The notes: generated by a model not told the origin, from the letters alone. DNA of 64,000 nucleotides from Pseudomonas linyingensis (GCF_900109175.1 NZ_FNZE01000007.1:167540-231539); one strand, 5' to 3'. Positions 8,262-22,073 are shown, counted from the first letter of the stretch. Numbers and translations are program-made.

Positions 8262-11200
8262 TCAGTGCAGCTTCAGGTGGCGGCTGAGCAGGGCGCGCAG
8301 TGCGGCGGGCTTGACCGGCTTGCTCAGGTAGTCGAGGCCGGCGGCGTGCACCTCGGCGATCAGCTCGGCGCGGCCGTCGGCGCTGATCACCACCCCCGGC
8401 ACCGGCTGGCCGAGGCGGGCGCGCAGCCAGCCCATCAGCGCCTGGCCGGTCTCGCCGTCATCCAGGTGGTAGTCGACCAGCACCAGTTCCGGCGGACTGT
8501 CGCTGGCCAGCAGCTGCGCGCACTCTGCGCGACTGCGCGCGGTCTGCACCTGGCAACCCCAGCGGCTGAGCAGGCTGCGCATGCCGGTGAGGATGCTGTC
8601 CTCGTTGTCGATGCACCAGACCCGCGCGCCGTTCATGGTCTGCCCGGCGGTACTCTGCGTCTGCGGGCTGGCCAGCGGCACGGCCAGGCCGCGGGCCAGT
8701 GGCACGCGCACGCTGAACACGCTGCCCTTGCCCGGCCAGGAGCGCACATCGATGCGGTGCTTGAGCACCTGGCAGAGGCCGTCGGCGATCGCCAGGCCGA
8801 GGCCCAGGCCCTTCTCGGCGCGGGTCTGGTGACTGTCCAGGCGCTTGAATTCCTCGAAGATCACCTTGAGCTTGTCGGCCGGAATGCCCGGGCCGCGGTC
8901 CCACACTTCCAGGCGCAGGTAACGTCCCTCGCGGCGCACGCCGAGCAGCACCTTGCCCTTGGCGTAGCGGAAGGCGTTGGTCAGGAAGTTCTGCAGCACC
9001 CGGCGCAGCAGCTTGGGGTCGCTGTCGATGCGCTGCCGGCTGGCGCGGATGTGCAGGTCGATGCCCTGCTCCTGGGCCAGGGCGCGGAATTCCACGCCGA
9101 GGGCGTCGTACAGGGTGTCGAGGGCGAAGGCGCTGCGCTCGGGGGTGAAGCGCCCGCCTTCCAGGCGCGAGATGTCCAGCAGGTCGGCGATCAGATCCTC
9201 GGCCGAGCGCAGCGAGGAGTCTAGGTGGCGGACCAGTTCCTGTACCTCGCCGGGCAGCGCCTCCTGGTGGGCGAGGGCGGCGGAGAACAGCCGCGCGGCG
9301 TTGAGCGGCTGCATCAGGTCGTGGCTGACCGCCGCGAGGAAGCGGGTCTTCGACTGGTTGGCCAGTTCGGCACGGGCCTTGGCCTCGGACAGCTGCTCGT
9401 TGAGCGCGGACAGTTCGCGGGTGCGCTCCTCGACCCGCAGCTCGAGGCTCTCGTTGGCCTCCTTGAGCGCATCCTCGGCCTGGCGGTGGGCGGTGATGTC
9501 GGTGAACGACATGACGAAGCCGCCGCCGGGCATCGGGTTGCCGACCAGCTCGATCACCCGGCCGTTGGGCAGGGTGCGCTCGGAGGTGTGCGCAGTGCCC
9601 TGGCGCATCCAGTACAGGCGCTTGGCCACGTGGATGTCCGGGTCGCCCTTGCCGCACAGGCCGCGTTCGGCGTTGTAGCGGATGATGTCGGCGATCGGCC
9701 GGCCGATGCTGATCAGGCCCTCGGGGTACTCGAACAGTTCCAGATAGCGGCGGTTCCAGGCCACCAGGCGCAGCGACTGGTCGACCACGCTGATGCCTTG
9801 GGAAATGTTCTCGATCGCCCCCTGCAGCAGCGCGCGGTTGAACTGCAGAACCTCCGAGGCCTCGTCGACGATGCGCACGACGTCCTCGACCTGCATGTCG
9901 CGGCCTTCGATGGTGGCCTTGACCACCGCACGGGCCGAGGAGGCGCCAAGCACGCCGGCGAGCAGACGCTCGGTGTGGGCGATCCATTCGCTGCTGGCGG
10001 TCTGGCTCGGGCTGAAGCCCTTGCCCTGGCGATAGGCGAAGCGGATGAAGCTCTGCCGCGCGCGTTCCTCGCCGACGAAGCGGGCGGCCAGGTTGAGCAG
10101 GTCCTGCACCTGCACCGCCAGCAGCAGGCGCGGGCTGGGACGCACCGAGGCTTCCTGGCCGACGAAGCGGCTGGCCTGCCAGTGCTCGGAGACGCGGGTG
10201 CGCGAGAACAGGGAAACCAGCACGAACACCAGGAAGTTGCCGGTCAGCGACAGCAGGGTGCCCTGGGTCAGGGCGTCCATCGGCAGGCCCAGCGGGTTGC
10301 CGGCCAGCCACTGCTGGCCGGGGAAGATGGCCAGCGACCAGCCCAGGCCATCGGCGAGCAGCGGTAGCAGCAGGGTGTAGCACCACAGCAGCGCGCCGGT
10401 GGCGAGGCCGGCGAATACGCCGCGGCTGTTGGCCTGCTTCCAGTACAGCGCGCCGAACATCGCCGGGCCGAGCTGGGTGATGGCGGCGAAGGCTACCTGG
10501 CCGATGCTGGCCAGGCTGATGCTGGGGCCGATCAGTCGGTAGATCACGTAGGCCAGCAGCAGCAGGGCGATGATGGCGATGCGCCGTACCGACAGCAGCC
10601 AGTGACGGAACTCCTCGAAGGGCCGCTCGGCGCTGTGCCGGCGCAGCAGCCAGGGCAGCAGCATGTCGTTGGAGATCATGGTCGACAGCGCTACCGCCGC
10701 GACGATGACCATGCCGGTGGCCGCCGAGGCGCCACCGATGAAGGCCAGCAGGGCCAGCGCCGGATGCGCCTCGGCCAGCGGCAGGCTGATGACGAAGGAG
10801 TCCGGCTGCACCCCGGCCGGCAGCAGCAGCTGCCCGGCCAGGGCGATTGGCACCACGAACAGCGCCGCCAGCACCAGGTAGAGGGGGAATACCCAGCGCG
10901 CCAGGTTGAGGTCCTGTGGCTCGATGTTCTCCACCACGGTGACGTGGAACTGCCGCGGCAGGCAGATGATCGCCATCATCGCCACGCCGGTCTGCACGAT
11001 CATTGCCGGCCAGTCGATCGGTTGCTGCCAGTATTCCGCGAGGCGCGGTGCCGCCTGGGCCTTGGCCAGCAGGTCGTCGAAGCCGTTGTACAGGCCCCAG
11101 GTGACGAACACGCCGACGGCGATGAACGCCAGCAGCTTGACCAGCGACTCGAAGGCCACCGCCATGACCATGCCGCGGTGGTGCTCGGTGGCGTCGAGGT

Positions 11201-11744
11201 TGCGGGTGCCGAACAGGATGGTGAACAGGGCGAGGATCAACGACACGATCAACGCCGTGTCCTGGGCGCCCAGGCCGTTGGCGCTGGCATCGGCGCCGGT
11301 CAGCAGGTTGACGCCGAGGACTATCCCCTTGAGCTGCAGGGCGATGTAGGGCAGCACGCCGACCAGGCAGATCAAGGCCACGACGATGGCCAGCGAGCGC
11401 GACTTGCCGTAGCGCGCGGCGATGAAGTCGGCGATCGAGGTGATGTTTTCCTGCTTGCTGATCAGGATCATCTTGGCCAGCATCTGCGGCATGAACAGCA
11501 GCAGCAGCAGCGGGCCGAGGTAGATGGGCACGAACGACCACAGCTGTCCGGCCGCCTGGCCGACCGCGCCGAAAAAGGTCCAGCTGGTGCAGTACACCGC
11601 CAGGGACAGGCTGTACACCCAGGCGCGCAGGCGCGGGCGAGCCACGCCGGTGGTCTGGCGACGGTCGCCGTAGAAGGCGATGGCAAACAGGATGGCCATG
11701 TAGGCCAGGGCGACCGCGGCGATCAGCCCGCTGGACAGCGACAT
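8262..11744 (-). CDS. Hybrid sensor histidine kinase with sodium:solute symporter-like sensor, PAS and receiver domains
   Basis: This is a 1160-residue membrane kinase. Residues 1 to about 500 form a multi-helix SSS (SLC5)-like module with YCTSWTFFGAVG and a QENITSIADFIAARYG segment. A linker (about 550-620) resembles the STAC region of CbrA-type kinases. A PAS domain lies at about 638-755 (ISQGISVVDQSL), followed by a coiled coil. The HisKA phospho-acceptor histidine is near 807 (AAVSHDLMQPLN), followed by an HATPase (GLGLGLAIADGL). A C-terminal receiver domain (about 1036-1155) has its aspartate in LVLVDYHLDD. The architecture is that of CbrA-related hybrids in pseudomonads. The ligand and partner regulator are unknown, and no response regulator gene is adjacent. 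Confidence 0.85.
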   Translation of the reverse strand: MSLSSGLIAAVALAYMAILFAIAFYGDRRQTTGVARPRLRAWVYSLSLAVYCTSWTFFGAVGQAAGQLWSFVPIYLGPLLLLLFMPQMLAKMILISKQENITSIADFIAARYGKSRSLAIVVALICLVGVLPYIALQLKGIVLGVNLLTGADASANGLGAQDTALIVSLILALFTILFGTRNLDATEHHRGMVMAVAFESLVKLLAFIAVGVFVTWGLYNGFDDLLAKAQAAPRLAEYWQQPIDWPAMIVQTGVAMMAIICLPRQFHVTVVENIEPQDLNLARWVFPLYLVLAALFVVPIALAGQLLLPAGVQPDSFVISLPLAEAHPALALLAFIGGASAATGMVIVAAVALSTMISNDMLLPWLLRRHSAERPFEEFRHWLLSVRRIAIIALLLLAYVIYRLIGPSISLASIGQVAFAAITQLGPAMFGALYWKQANSRGVFAGLATGALLWCYTLLLPLLADGLGWSLAIFPGQQWLAGNPLGLPMDALTQGTLLSLTGNFLVFVLVSLFSRTRVSEHWQASRFVGQEASVRPSPRLLLAVQVQDLLNLAARFVGEERARQSFIRFAYRQGKGFSPSQTASSEWIAHTERLLAGVLGASSARAVVKATIEGRDMQVEDVVRIVDEASEVLQFNRALLQGAIENISQGISVVDQSLRLVAWNRRYLELFEYPEGLISIGRPIADIIRYNAERGLCGKGDPDIHVAKRLYWMRQGTAHTSERTLPNGRVIELVGNPMPGGGFVMSFTDITAHRQAEDALKEANESLELRVEERTRELSALNEQLSEAKARAELANQSKTRFLAAVSHDLMQPLNAARLFSAALAHQEALPGEVQELVRHLDSSLRSAEDLIADLLDISRLEGGRFTPERSAFALDTLYDALGVEFRALAQEQGIDLHIRASRQRIDSDPKLLRRVLQNFLTNAFRYAKGKVLLGVRREGRYLRLEVWDRGPGIPADKLKVIFEEFKRLDSHQTRAEKGLGLGLAIADGLCQVLKHRIDVRSWPGKGSVFSVRVPLARGLAVPLASPQTQSTAGQTMNGARVWCIDNEDSILTGMRSLLSRWGCQVQTARSRAECAQLLASDSPPELVLVDYHLDDGETGQALMGWLRARLGQPVPGVVISADGRAELIAEVHAAGLDYLSKPVKPAALRALLSRHLKLH

Positions 11745-11906
11745 GCGAACTCCGGTGTATCGGGATCGGCAGAGTTTGGCAGCAAAGTGCTGCGCCGTCA
11801 GGCCCTTGCGACCAAGGTCGTGGAGGCATGGCAGCGGCTCTGCGCTGCGGGTTGCAGGCGGGGCGGCGAGGGCGGGCGCAGGGCGCGGCGGGGCGGCAGG
11901 GGGAGA

Positions 11907-11928
11907 CGGGCGTCGCGGCGGACGCCCG
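11907..11928 (-). other. GC-rich stem-loop after the SDR gene
   Basis: CGGGCGTC (11907-11914) and GACGCCCG (11921-11928) form an 8-bp stem with a 6-base loop, just downstream of the minus-strand stop at 11936. It has no T-tract, so it may be a Rho-dependent end or a 3'-stabilising hairpin. Confidence 0.4.
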
Positions 11929-11935
11929 CGGGGGC

Positions 11936-12676
11936 TTACTGGGCGTCGAAGGCCTGGCCGTTGACACCGCTGCTGTCCGGACCCATCAGGTACAGGTAGA
12001 CCGGCATGATCTCTTCCGGCGTCGGGTTCTGCAGCGGGTTCTCGCCCGGGTAGGCCTGGGCGCGCATGCTGGTGCGGGTGGCGCCGGGGTTGACGCTGTT
12101 GGCGCGCACTGCGCTGATGCCGTCGACTTCGTCGGCGAGCACCTGCATCAGGCCCTCGTTGGCGAACTTGGACACCGCGTAGGCGCCCCAGTAGGCGCGG
12201 CCCTTGCGGCCGACGCTGCTGGAGGTGAACAGCACCGAGGCATCGCTGGACAGCTTGAGCAGCGGCAGCAGCACGCTGGTGAGCATGAACACCGCGTTGA
12301 CGTTGACCTGCATGACGCGCATGAAGTTGTCGCCGGAGAACTGCTCGATCGGCGTGCGCGGACCGAGGATCGCCGCGTTGTGCAGCAGGCCGTCGAGGCG
12401 ACCGAACTCGCGCTCGATGGTCGCCGCCAGCTCGTCATACTGGTGCGGCTGGGCAGTTTCCAGGTTGAACGGGAAGATCGCCGGCTGCGGGCCGCCGGCC
12501 TTCTCGATCTGGTCGTAGACCTCCTCCAGATGCTCGATGGTCTTGCCCAGCAGGACCACCGTGGCGCCATGGGCGGCGAAGGTCCGGGCGGCGGCGGCGC
12601 CGATGCCGCGGCCGGCGCCGGTGATCAGGATCACCCGATCCTTGAGCAGGTCGGGGCGGGCGGAGTATTGGAACAT
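11936..12676 (-). CDS. yciK: YciK-type short-chain dehydrogenase/reductase
   Basis: This is a 246-residue classical SDR of unknown substrate, similar to E. coli YciK. The Rossmann motif TGAGRGIG and the catalytic Ser (FTSSSVGRKG), Tyr and Lys (YAVSK) are present. The start at 12676 (MFQYSARPDLL) is chosen because the frame extends 53 codons upstream with an arginine/cysteine-rich sequence unlike any SDR. It is the last gene of a minus-strand run mtaD-ubiG-mupP-yciK that is also seen in P. aeruginosa. Confidence 0.85.
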   Translation of the reverse strand: MFQYSARPDLLKDRVILITGAGRGIGAAAARTFAAHGATVVLLGKTIEHLEEVYDQIEKAGGPQPAIFPFNLETAQPHQYDELAATIEREFGRLDGLLHNAAILGPRTPIEQFSGDNFMRVMQVNVNAVFMLTSVLLPLLKLSSDASVLFTSSSVGRKGRAYWGAYAVSKFANEGLMQVLADEVDGISAVRANSVNPGATRTSMRAQAYPGENPLQNPTPEEIMPVYLYLMGPDSSGVNGQAFDAQ

Positions 12677-12734
12677 GGGTAGAGCCTCGTTCAAATCGCA
12701 GAAGGAATTCGCGCAGCGACACCTGCACCGGCAT

Positions 12735-12759
12735 GGCGAGCCGCCTTGCGGCGCTCGCC
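12735..12759. other. Intercistronic hairpin between mupP and yciK
   Basis: GGCGAGC (12735-12741) pairs with GCTCGCC (12753-12759), and an inner GCC/GGC pair closes a TTGC loop. It lies in the 214-bp gap between two co-directional minus-strand genes, with no T-tract. It may stabilise or process the message; the gap otherwise shows nothing. Confidence 0.35.
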
Positions 12760-12890
12760 GTGGCCGGGGTGTCGGCTGTCTGCTGGGGCGGGCCTGGCGG
12801 ATTGCACCGGGCCAGAGCGCCGCCTGGTTTGTCATCGAGTGTCGCGCAGGCGCGGGGCAGCGGCTATGCGCCGGAAGTCTTAGTGGCCGT

Positions 12891-13562
12891 TCAGCAGCCG
12901 CACAGGGCGCGGTCGAGTACCTCGCGCAGCTCGCTGGGGTGACCGATCACCAGGTCGGCGCCCCAGTGGCCGGGATTGTCGTCGGGGTGGATGTAGCCGT
13001 AGCGCACCGCCACCGTGCGCGTGCCAGCGGCGCGGCCGGCCTCGATGTCGCGGGCGTCGTCGCCGACGTAGAGCACCTCGCGCGGGTCGAGGCCGAGCTG
13101 CTGGCAGGCCAGCAGGAGCATCTCCGGGTCGGGCTTGCTGCGCTTGACGTGCTCGGGACAGACCAGCACCGCGGCGCGCTCGGCCAGTTGCAGGTGCTGC
13201 ATGATCGGCTCGGCGTAGTGCAGCGGCTTGTTGGTCGCCACGCCCCAGCGCAGGCGCGCGCGCTCGAGGTCGGCGAGCAGCTCGGGGATGCCGTCGAAGG
13301 GACGGGTGAGCACCGCGCAGTGTGCCTGGTAGCGCTCGAGAAACTCGCGGCGCAGGGCGTCGAACTCGGGATGTTCCGGGTCGAGGTCGAAGGTGCAGGC
13401 GACCATCGCCCGTGCGCCGCCGGACACCTGGTCGCGGATCCGCTGCGGCTCCAGCGGGGCCATGCCGCGCACGGCGCGCATGGCCTGGCACACGGCGATG
13501 AAGTCCGGCGCGCTGTCGACCAGCGTGCCGTCCATGTCGAACAGAACCGCTCGCAAGCGCAT
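12891..13562 (-). CDS. mupP: N-acetylmuramic acid 6-phosphate phosphatase MupP (HAD family)
   Basis: In Pseudomonas, MupP dephosphorylates MurNAc-6-P in the anabolic peptidoglycan recycling route that bypasses de novo UDP-MurNAc synthesis and affects fosfomycin tolerance. The 223-residue product has HAD motif [13 protein letters not shown] (nucleophile D9, acid D11), a helical cap, a motif III lysine (KRSKPDPEM) and motif [14 protein letters not shown]. It lies 4 bp after the ubiG stop, the same order as PA3171-PA3172. Generic phosphoglycolate phosphatase annotation is the alternative; synteny favours MupP. Confidence 0.85.
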   Translation of the reverse strand: MRLRAVLFDMDGTLVDSAPDFIAVCQAMRAVRGMAPLEPQRIRDQVSGGARAMVACTFDLDPEHPEFDALRREFLERYQAHCAVLTRPFDGIPELLADLERARLRWGVATNKPLHYAEPIMQHLQLAERAAVLVCPEHVKRSKPDPEMLLLACQQLGLDPREVLYVGDDARDIEAGRAAGTRTVAVRYGYIHPDDNPGHWGADLVIGHPSELREVLDRALCGC

Positions 13563-13566
13563 CGGC

Positions 13567-14265
13567 TCACTCCTCGCGCAAGGTCTGGATCATGTAGTTG
13601 ACGTCGACGTCGTTGCCCAGCTTGTAGGTCTTGCTCAGCGGGTTGTAGGTCAGGCCGACGATGTCCTTGACCGCGAGCTTGGCGCCGCGGCACCAAGCGC
13701 CCAGTTCCGAGGGGCGGATGAACTTCTTGAAGTCGTGGGTGCCGCGCGGCAGCATCTTCAGCAGGTATTCGGCGCCGATGATCGCCAGCAGGTAGGCCTT
13801 GGGATTGCGGTTGATGGTCGAGAAGAACACCTGGCCGCCGGGCTTGACCAGGCGCTGGCAGGCCTGGATCACCGAGGCCGGATCGGGCACGTGCTCGAGC
13901 ATCTCCAGACAGGTGACCACGTCGAACTGGCCGGGCATTTCCGCAGCCAGCGCCTCGGCGGTGCTCTGCCGGTAGTCGACCTGCACCCCGGACTCCAGCT
14001 GGTGCAGGCGCGCCACGGCCAGAGGCGCCTCGCCCATGTCGATGGCTGTTACGGTCGCGCCGCGCAGGGCCATCGACTCGCTGAGGATGCCGCCGCCGCA
14101 GCCGACGTCGAGCACCCGCTTGCCGGCCAGGCCGACGCGCTCGTCGATCCAGTTGACCCGCAGCGGGTTGATCTCGTGCAGCGGCTTGAACTCGCTCTCG
14201 CGGTCCCACCAGCGATGGGCGAGGGCCTCGAATTTGGCGATTTCGGCGTGGTCGACGTTGCTCAT
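13567..14265 (-). CDS. ubiG: Bifunctional 2-polyprenyl-6-hydroxyphenol methylase / 3-demethylubiquinol 3-O-methyltransferase
   Basis: It carries out both O-methylations of ubiquinone biosynthesis using S-adenosylmethionine. The 232-residue protein has the class I methyltransferase motif [13 protein letters not shown]. UbiG signatures [18 protein letters not shown] and EMLEHVPDP are clear, and the C-terminal segment [13 protein letters not shown] matches family ends. It is encoded directly upstream of mupP with a 4-bp gap and downstream of mtaD. Confidence 0.95.
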   Translation of the reverse strand: MSNVDHAEIAKFEALAHRWWDRESEFKPLHEINPLRVNWIDERVGLAGKRVLDVGCGGGILSESMALRGATVTAIDMGEAPLAVARLHQLESGVQVDYRQSTAEALAAEMPGQFDVVTCLEMLEHVPDPASVIQACQRLVKPGGQVFFSTINRNPKAYLLAIIGAEYLLKMLPRGTHDFKKFIRPSELGAWCRGAKLAVKDIVGLTYNPLSKTYKLGNDVDVNYMIQTLREE

Positions 14266-14358
14266 GGTGCGGATTCCGTTGGCAAGGCTGGTTGCGTCAG
14301 ACGCCTATCTTGCCAGTTTTCGCACGGATTGGGGGCGCACGGCGTGTCGCGCCATCCG

Positions 14359-15684
14359 CTACGCCCCGGCGATCTTCGTGCCCCAGGCGCGCGCCTTGTC
14401 CAGCAACTCGTCCTCGTCGACACGGGTCAGGCGGCCGTCCTCGAGCAGCGCCTTGCCGCCGACCCAGACGTGCTTCACGCAGTCGCGGCCGCTGGCATAA
14501 ATCAGCTGCGAGACCGGGTCGTAGACCGGTTGCTGGGCCAGGCCGCCGAGGTCGAAGGCCACCAGGTCGGCGCTCTTGCCGGCCTCCAGCGAGCCGCACT
14601 CGTCGTCGATGCCCAGCGCGCGGGCGCCGTTGAGGGTGGCCATGCGCAGGGCGCGGTGGGCGTCCAGCGCGGTGGCCGAGCCGGCCACCGCCTTGGCCAG
14701 CAGCGCCGCGGTACGGGTCTCGCCGAGCAGATCGAGGTCGTTGTTGCTCGCCGCGCCGTCGGTGCCGATGGCGACGTTGACCCCGGCCTGCCACAGGCGC
14801 TCAACCGGGCAGAAGCCGCTGGCCAGCTTGAGGTTGGATTCGGGGCAGTGGATCACACTGCTGTTGTGCTGCACCAGCAGCGCCAGGTCGTGGTCGTCGA
14901 TCTGGGTCATGTGCACGGCCTGGAAGCGCGGGCCGAGCAGGCCGAGACGGGCCAGGCGCGCCAGCGGCCGCTCGCCGTGCTGCTCGAGGGCCTGCTGCAC
15001 CTCGTGGGCGGTCTCGTGCACGTGCATGTGGATGCCGGCGTCGAGCTGCTCGGCCAGCACGCGCACCCGCTCCAGGCGGTCGTCGCTGACCGTGTAGGGG
15101 GCGTGCGGGCCGAAGGCGACCTTGATGCGCGGGTGGTGGCGCAGGTCGCTGAACAGTTCGAGGCCGTGGCGCAGCGCCTCGTCGGTGTCGTGGGCGCCGG
15201 GCACCGGGAAGTTCAGCACCGGAATGGTGATCTGCGCGCGCACGCCGCTGCCATGGGCCACCTCGCTGGCGATCTGCGGGAAGAAGTACATGTCGGAGAA
15301 GGCGGTGACGCCGCCCTTGACCTGCTCGGCGATGGCCAGTGCGGTGCCGTCGCGGACGAAGTCCTCGCTCACCCACTTGGCCTCGGCCGGCCAGATGTGC
15401 TCCTGCAGCCAGGTCATCAGTGGCAGGTCGTCGGCCAGGCCGCGGAACAGGCTCATCGCCGCGTGGCCGTGGGCGTTGACCAGGCCGGGGGCCAGCAGCA
15501 TGCCCGGCAGCTCGCGGCGCTCGCGGGCGGGGATGGCCAGCGCCTGCTGGCGCGGGGCGAGCAGGGCGATGCGCCCGTCGCGGATGCCCAGCGCATGCCC
15601 GCGCAGGACCACGCCGGCCGGCTCCACCGGGACAATCCATTCGGGGAGCAGGAGCAGATCCAGGGGGGCGGTGGTGCTGGGCAT
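14359..15684 (-). CDS. mtaD: 5'-methylthioadenosine / S-adenosylhomocysteine deaminase (TRZ/ATZ amidohydrolase)
   Basis: It deaminates methylthioadenosine to methylthioinosine, which in P. aeruginosa is then phosphorolysed to methylthioribose-1-phosphate, the MtnA substrate. The 441-residue amidohydrolase has metal ligands in NAHGHAAMS and MHVHETAHE, and the family motif [15 protein letters not shown]. mtnA is transcribed divergently 131 bp away, which strongly supports a role in methionine salvage. Chlorohydrolase-type annotation is the generic alternative. Confidence 0.9.
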   Translation of the reverse strand: MPSTTAPLDLLLLPEWIVPVEPAGVVLRGHALGIRDGRIALLAPRQQALAIPARERRELPGMLLAPGLVNAHGHAAMSLFRGLADDLPLMTWLQEHIWPAEAKWVSEDFVRDGTALAIAEQVKGGVTAFSDMYFFPQIASEVAHGSGVRAQITIPVLNFPVPGAHDTDEALRHGLELFSDLRHHPRIKVAFGPHAPYTVSDDRLERVRVLAEQLDAGIHMHVHETAHEVQQALEQHGERPLARLARLGLLGPRFQAVHMTQIDDHDLALLVQHNSSVIHCPESNLKLASGFCPVERLWQAGVNVAIGTDGAASNNDLDLLGETRTAALLAKAVAGSATALDAHRALRMATLNGARALGIDDECGSLEAGKSADLVAFDLGGLAQQPVYDPVSQLIYASGRDCVKHVWVGGKALLEDGRLTRVDEDELLDKARAWGTKIAGA

Positions 15685-15815
15685 GGGCGAGGCTTCCGGT
15701 GCGACGTCTGAGAGGCTGCGAGTGTAGCGGCTGCGGCGCCGGTCTTGAAGCGGCCGCGAGCCGGGACAAGCAGGTATACTCGGCGGCTTTTTCAGGTATC
15801 GGCGAGGTATTCCCC

Positions 15816-16892
<1,077 letters not shown>

Positions 16893-16949
16893 CGCGGGCT
16901 GGCGGGTGTCCGCCGAGGACGCTTGTGGTAAGCTCCTGCCTCTTTTTAA

Positions 16950-16967
16950 AAGGCCCGCAAGGGCCTT
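16950..16967. other. Stem-loop in the mtnA-gyrA intergenic region
   Basis: AAGGCCC (16950-16956) and GGGCCTT (16961-16967) form a perfect 7-bp stem with a GCAA tetraloop, preceded by CTTTTTAAA. It could be part of the gyrA leader or a weak terminator. No T-tract follows on the plus strand. Confidence 0.4.
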
Positions 16968-17029
16968 CCAGTATTGCGCGCGATGCCACTCTGCTGGCAC
17001 CTGCCTAGAACAAAGGAACCAGGCTTCTC

Positions 17030-19792
<2,763 letters not shown>

Positions 19793-19798
19793 GCAGGC

Positions 19799-19854
19799 GC
19801 AGGCGGCTCGCCGCCTGCGGTCGCAGCAATATCGGCGAAGGGCGCGTGGCGCCC
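19799..19854. other. Two stem-loops in the gyrA-serC gap
   Basis: GCAGGCGG (19799-19806) pairs with CCGCCTGC (19811-19818), and GGGCGC (19840-19845) pairs with GCGCCC (19849-19854). Neither has a T-tract. They may attenuate or punctuate transcription between gyrA and the serC supraoperon. Confidence 0.4.
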
Positions 19855-19878
19855 TGCGCCCAACAACTGAGAGTGGAT

Positions 19879-20964
19879 GTGAGCATGCGAGCCCATAATT
19901 TCTGCGCCGGCCCGGCCGCGCTGCCCGAAGCCGTTCTGCAAAAGGCCCAGGCCGAACTTCTCGACTGGCACGGCAAGGGCCTGTCGGTGATGGAGATGAG
20001 CCACCGCAGCGACGACTACGTCGCCATCGCCGAGAAGGCCGAGCAGGACCTGCGCGACCTGCTGAGCATTCCGTCGAACTACAAGGTGCTGTTCATGCAG
20101 GGCGGCGCCAGCCAGCAATTTGCGCAGATTCCGCTGAACCTGCTGCCCGAAGACGGCATCGCCGACTACGTCGACACCGGCATCTGGTCGAAGAAGGCCC
20201 TCGAGGAAGCGCGCCGCTTCGGCAACGTCAACGTCGCCGCCAGCGCCAAGGCCTACGACTTCTTCGCCATCCCCGGGCAGAACGACTGGCAGCTGAGCAA
20301 GAACGCCGCCTACCTGCACTACGCCAGCAACGAGACCATCGGCGGTCTGCAGTTCGACTGGGTGCCGGAGCTGGGCGAGGTGCCGCTGGTGGTCGACATG
20401 TCCTCGGACATCCTCTCCCGGCCGATCGACGTGTCGCAGTTCGGCATGATCTACGCCGGTGCGCAGAAGAACATCGGCCCCAGCGGCCTGGTGGTGGCGA
20501 TCATCCGCGAAGACCTGCTCGGCAAGGCGCGCAGCATCTGCCCGACCATGCTCGACTACAAGGTCGCCGCCGACAACGGCTCGATGTACAACACCCCGGC
20601 GACCTTCTCCTGGTACCTGTCCGGCCTGGTGTTCGAGTGGCTGAAGGAGCAGGGCGGCCTCGAGGCGATGGAGCAGCGCAACCGCGCCAAGCAGGAGCTG
20701 CTCTACGGCGCCATCGACGCCAGCGCCTTCTACACCAACCCGATCGCCAAGAACGCCCGTTCGTGGATGAACGTGCCGTTCCGCCTGGCCGACGAGAAGC
20801 TCGACAAGGTGTTCCTCGCCGGCGCCGAGGCGCGCGGCCTGCTCAACCTCAAGGGCCACCGTTCGGTCGGCGGCATGCGGGCCTCCATCTACAACGCGGT
20901 CGGTCTCGACGCGGTGCAGGCGCTGGTCGCCTACATGGCCGAGTTCGAGAAGGAGCACGGCTGA
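19879..20964 (+). CDS. serC: Phosphoserine aminotransferase
   Basis: SerC makes 3-phosphoserine for serine synthesis and also serves pyridoxal-phosphate biosynthesis. GTG 19879 gives 361 residues starting MSMRAHNF, which lines up with the MSKRAFNF start I recall for P. aeruginosa; ATG 19885 is a close alternative two codons later. NFCAGPAALPE and the PLP lysine K197 (YAGAQKNIGPSG) are clear. Its TGA overlaps the pheA ATG (ATGA), so translation is coupled. Confidence 0.93.
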   Translation: MSMRAHNFCAGPAALPEAVLQKAQAELLDWHGKGLSVMEMSHRSDDYVAIAEKAEQDLRDLLSIPSNYKVLFMQGGASQQFAQIPLNLLPEDGIADYVDTGIWSKKALEEARRFGNVNVAASAKAYDFFAIPGQNDWQLSKNAAYLHYASNETIGGLQFDWVPELGEVPLVVDMSSDILSRPIDVSQFGMIYAGAQKNIGPSGLVVAIIREDLLGKARSICPTMLDYKVAADNGSMYNTPATFSWYLSGLVFEWLKEQGGLEAMEQRNRAKQELLYGAIDASAFYTNPIAKNARSWMNVPFRLADEKLDKVFLAGAEARGLLNLKGHRSVGGMRASIYNAVGLDAVQALVAYMAEFEKEHG

Positions 20965-22073
20965 TGACGGATGTGATCTCCGAAAAGGAGCAGTTGCAGG
21001 CCCTGCGCGTGCGCATCGACAGCCTCGATGAGCAGATCCTCGGCCTGATCAGCGAGCGCGCGCGCTGCGCCGAGGAAGTCGCGCGGGTCAAGATGGCCTC
21101 GCTGCAGCCCGGTGAGCAGCCGGTGTTCTACCGTCCCGAGCGCGAAGCCTGGGTGCTCAAGCACATCATGGAGCTCAACCAGGGACCGCTCGGCAACGAG
21201 GAAGTGGCGCGCCTGTTCCGCGAGATCATGTCGTCCTGCCTGGCCCTCGAGCACCCGCTCAAGGTCGCCTACCTCGGCCCGGAGGGCACCTTCACCCAGG
21301 CCGCGGCGCTCAAGCACTTCGGCAATGCGGTGATCAGCCAGCCGATGGCGGCGATCGACGAGGTGTTCCGCGAAGTGGCCGCCGGCGCGGTCAACTTCGG
21401 CGTGGTGCCGGTGGAAAACTCCACCGAGGGCGCGGTCAACCACACCCTCGACAGCTTCCTCGAGCACGATCTGGTGATCTGTGGCGAGGTGGAGCTGCGC
21501 ATCCACCACCACCTGCTGGTCGGTGAGAACACCAAGACCGACAAGATTTCGCGCATCTACTCCCACGCCCAGTCGCTGGCCCAGTGCCGCAAGTGGCTGG
21601 ATGCGCACTACCCGAACGTCGAGCGCGTCGCGGTGTCGAGCAACGCCGACGCCGCCAAGCGGGTGAAGAGCGAGTGGAACAGCGCGGCGATCGCCGGCGA
21701 CATGGCCGCCCAGCTGTATGGGCTGACCAAGCTGGCCGAGAAGATCGAGGATCGCCCGGACAATTCCACGCGCTTTCTGATCATCGGCAACCAGGAAGTG
21801 CCGCCGACCGGCGACGACAAGACCTCGATCATCGTCTCCACCAACAACAAGCCGGGGGCGCTGCACGATCTGCTGGTGCCGTTCCAGGCCCGCGGTATCG
21901 ACCTGACCCGCATCGAGACCCGCCCGTCGCGCAGCGGCAAGTGGACCTACGTGTTCTTCATCGACTTCGTCGGCCACCAGCAGGACCCGCTGGTCAAGGA
22001 CGTGCTGGAGCAGATCAGCCAGGAAACCGTGGCCGTCAAGGTGCTCGGCTCCTACCCCAACGCCGTACTGTAA
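20964..22073 (+). CDS. pheA: Bifunctional chorismate mutase / prephenate dehydratase (P-protein)
   Basis: It converts chorismate via prephenate to phenylpyruvate for phenylalanine. The 369-residue protein has an AroQ-type chorismate mutase (about 1-95, LRVRIDSLDEQIL), prephenate dehydratase (about 100-275, AYLGPEGTFTQAA, VVPVENSTEGAV) and a C-terminal ACT domain (about 290-365). The ACT domain carries KPGALHDLL and IETRPSR, the region that senses phenylalanine. The ATG at 20964 overlaps the serC stop. hisC follows 66 bp downstream. Confidence 0.96.
   Translation: MTDVISEKEQLQALRVRIDSLDEQILGLISERARCAEEVARVKMASLQPGEQPVFYRPEREAWVLKHIMELNQGPLGNEEVARLFREIMSSCLALEHPLKVAYLGPEGTFTQAAALKHFGNAVISQPMAAIDEVFREVAAGAVNFGVVPVENSTEGAVNHTLDSFLEHDLVICGEVELRIHHHLLVGENTKTDKISRIYSHAQSLAQCRKWLDAHYPNVERVAVSSNADAAKRVKSEWNSAAIAGDMAAQLYGLTKLAEKIEDRPDNSTRFLIIGNQEVPPTGDDKTSIIVSTNNKPGALHDLLVPFQARGIDLTRIETRPSRSGKWTYVFFIDFVGHQQDPLVKDVLEQISQETVAVKVLGSYPNAVL

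Noticed and set aside
8458..11967. A 1169-codon open frame parallel to the hybrid kinase, in another frame
   Set aside because: It is Arg/Pro/Gly/Ala-rich with no motif; the kinase frame carries all catalytic motifs.
13393..15711. A 772-codon open frame on the plus strand over mupP, ubiG and mtaD
   Set aside because: It lies antisense to three clear genes, has no recognisable domain and a low-complexity, alanine/histidine/valine/glutamine-rich product typical of the antisense frame in GC-rich DNA.
19879..19887. ATG 19885 as the serC start
   Set aside because: Kept as an alternative, but GTG 19879 gives the family's normal 361-residue length and N-terminus.
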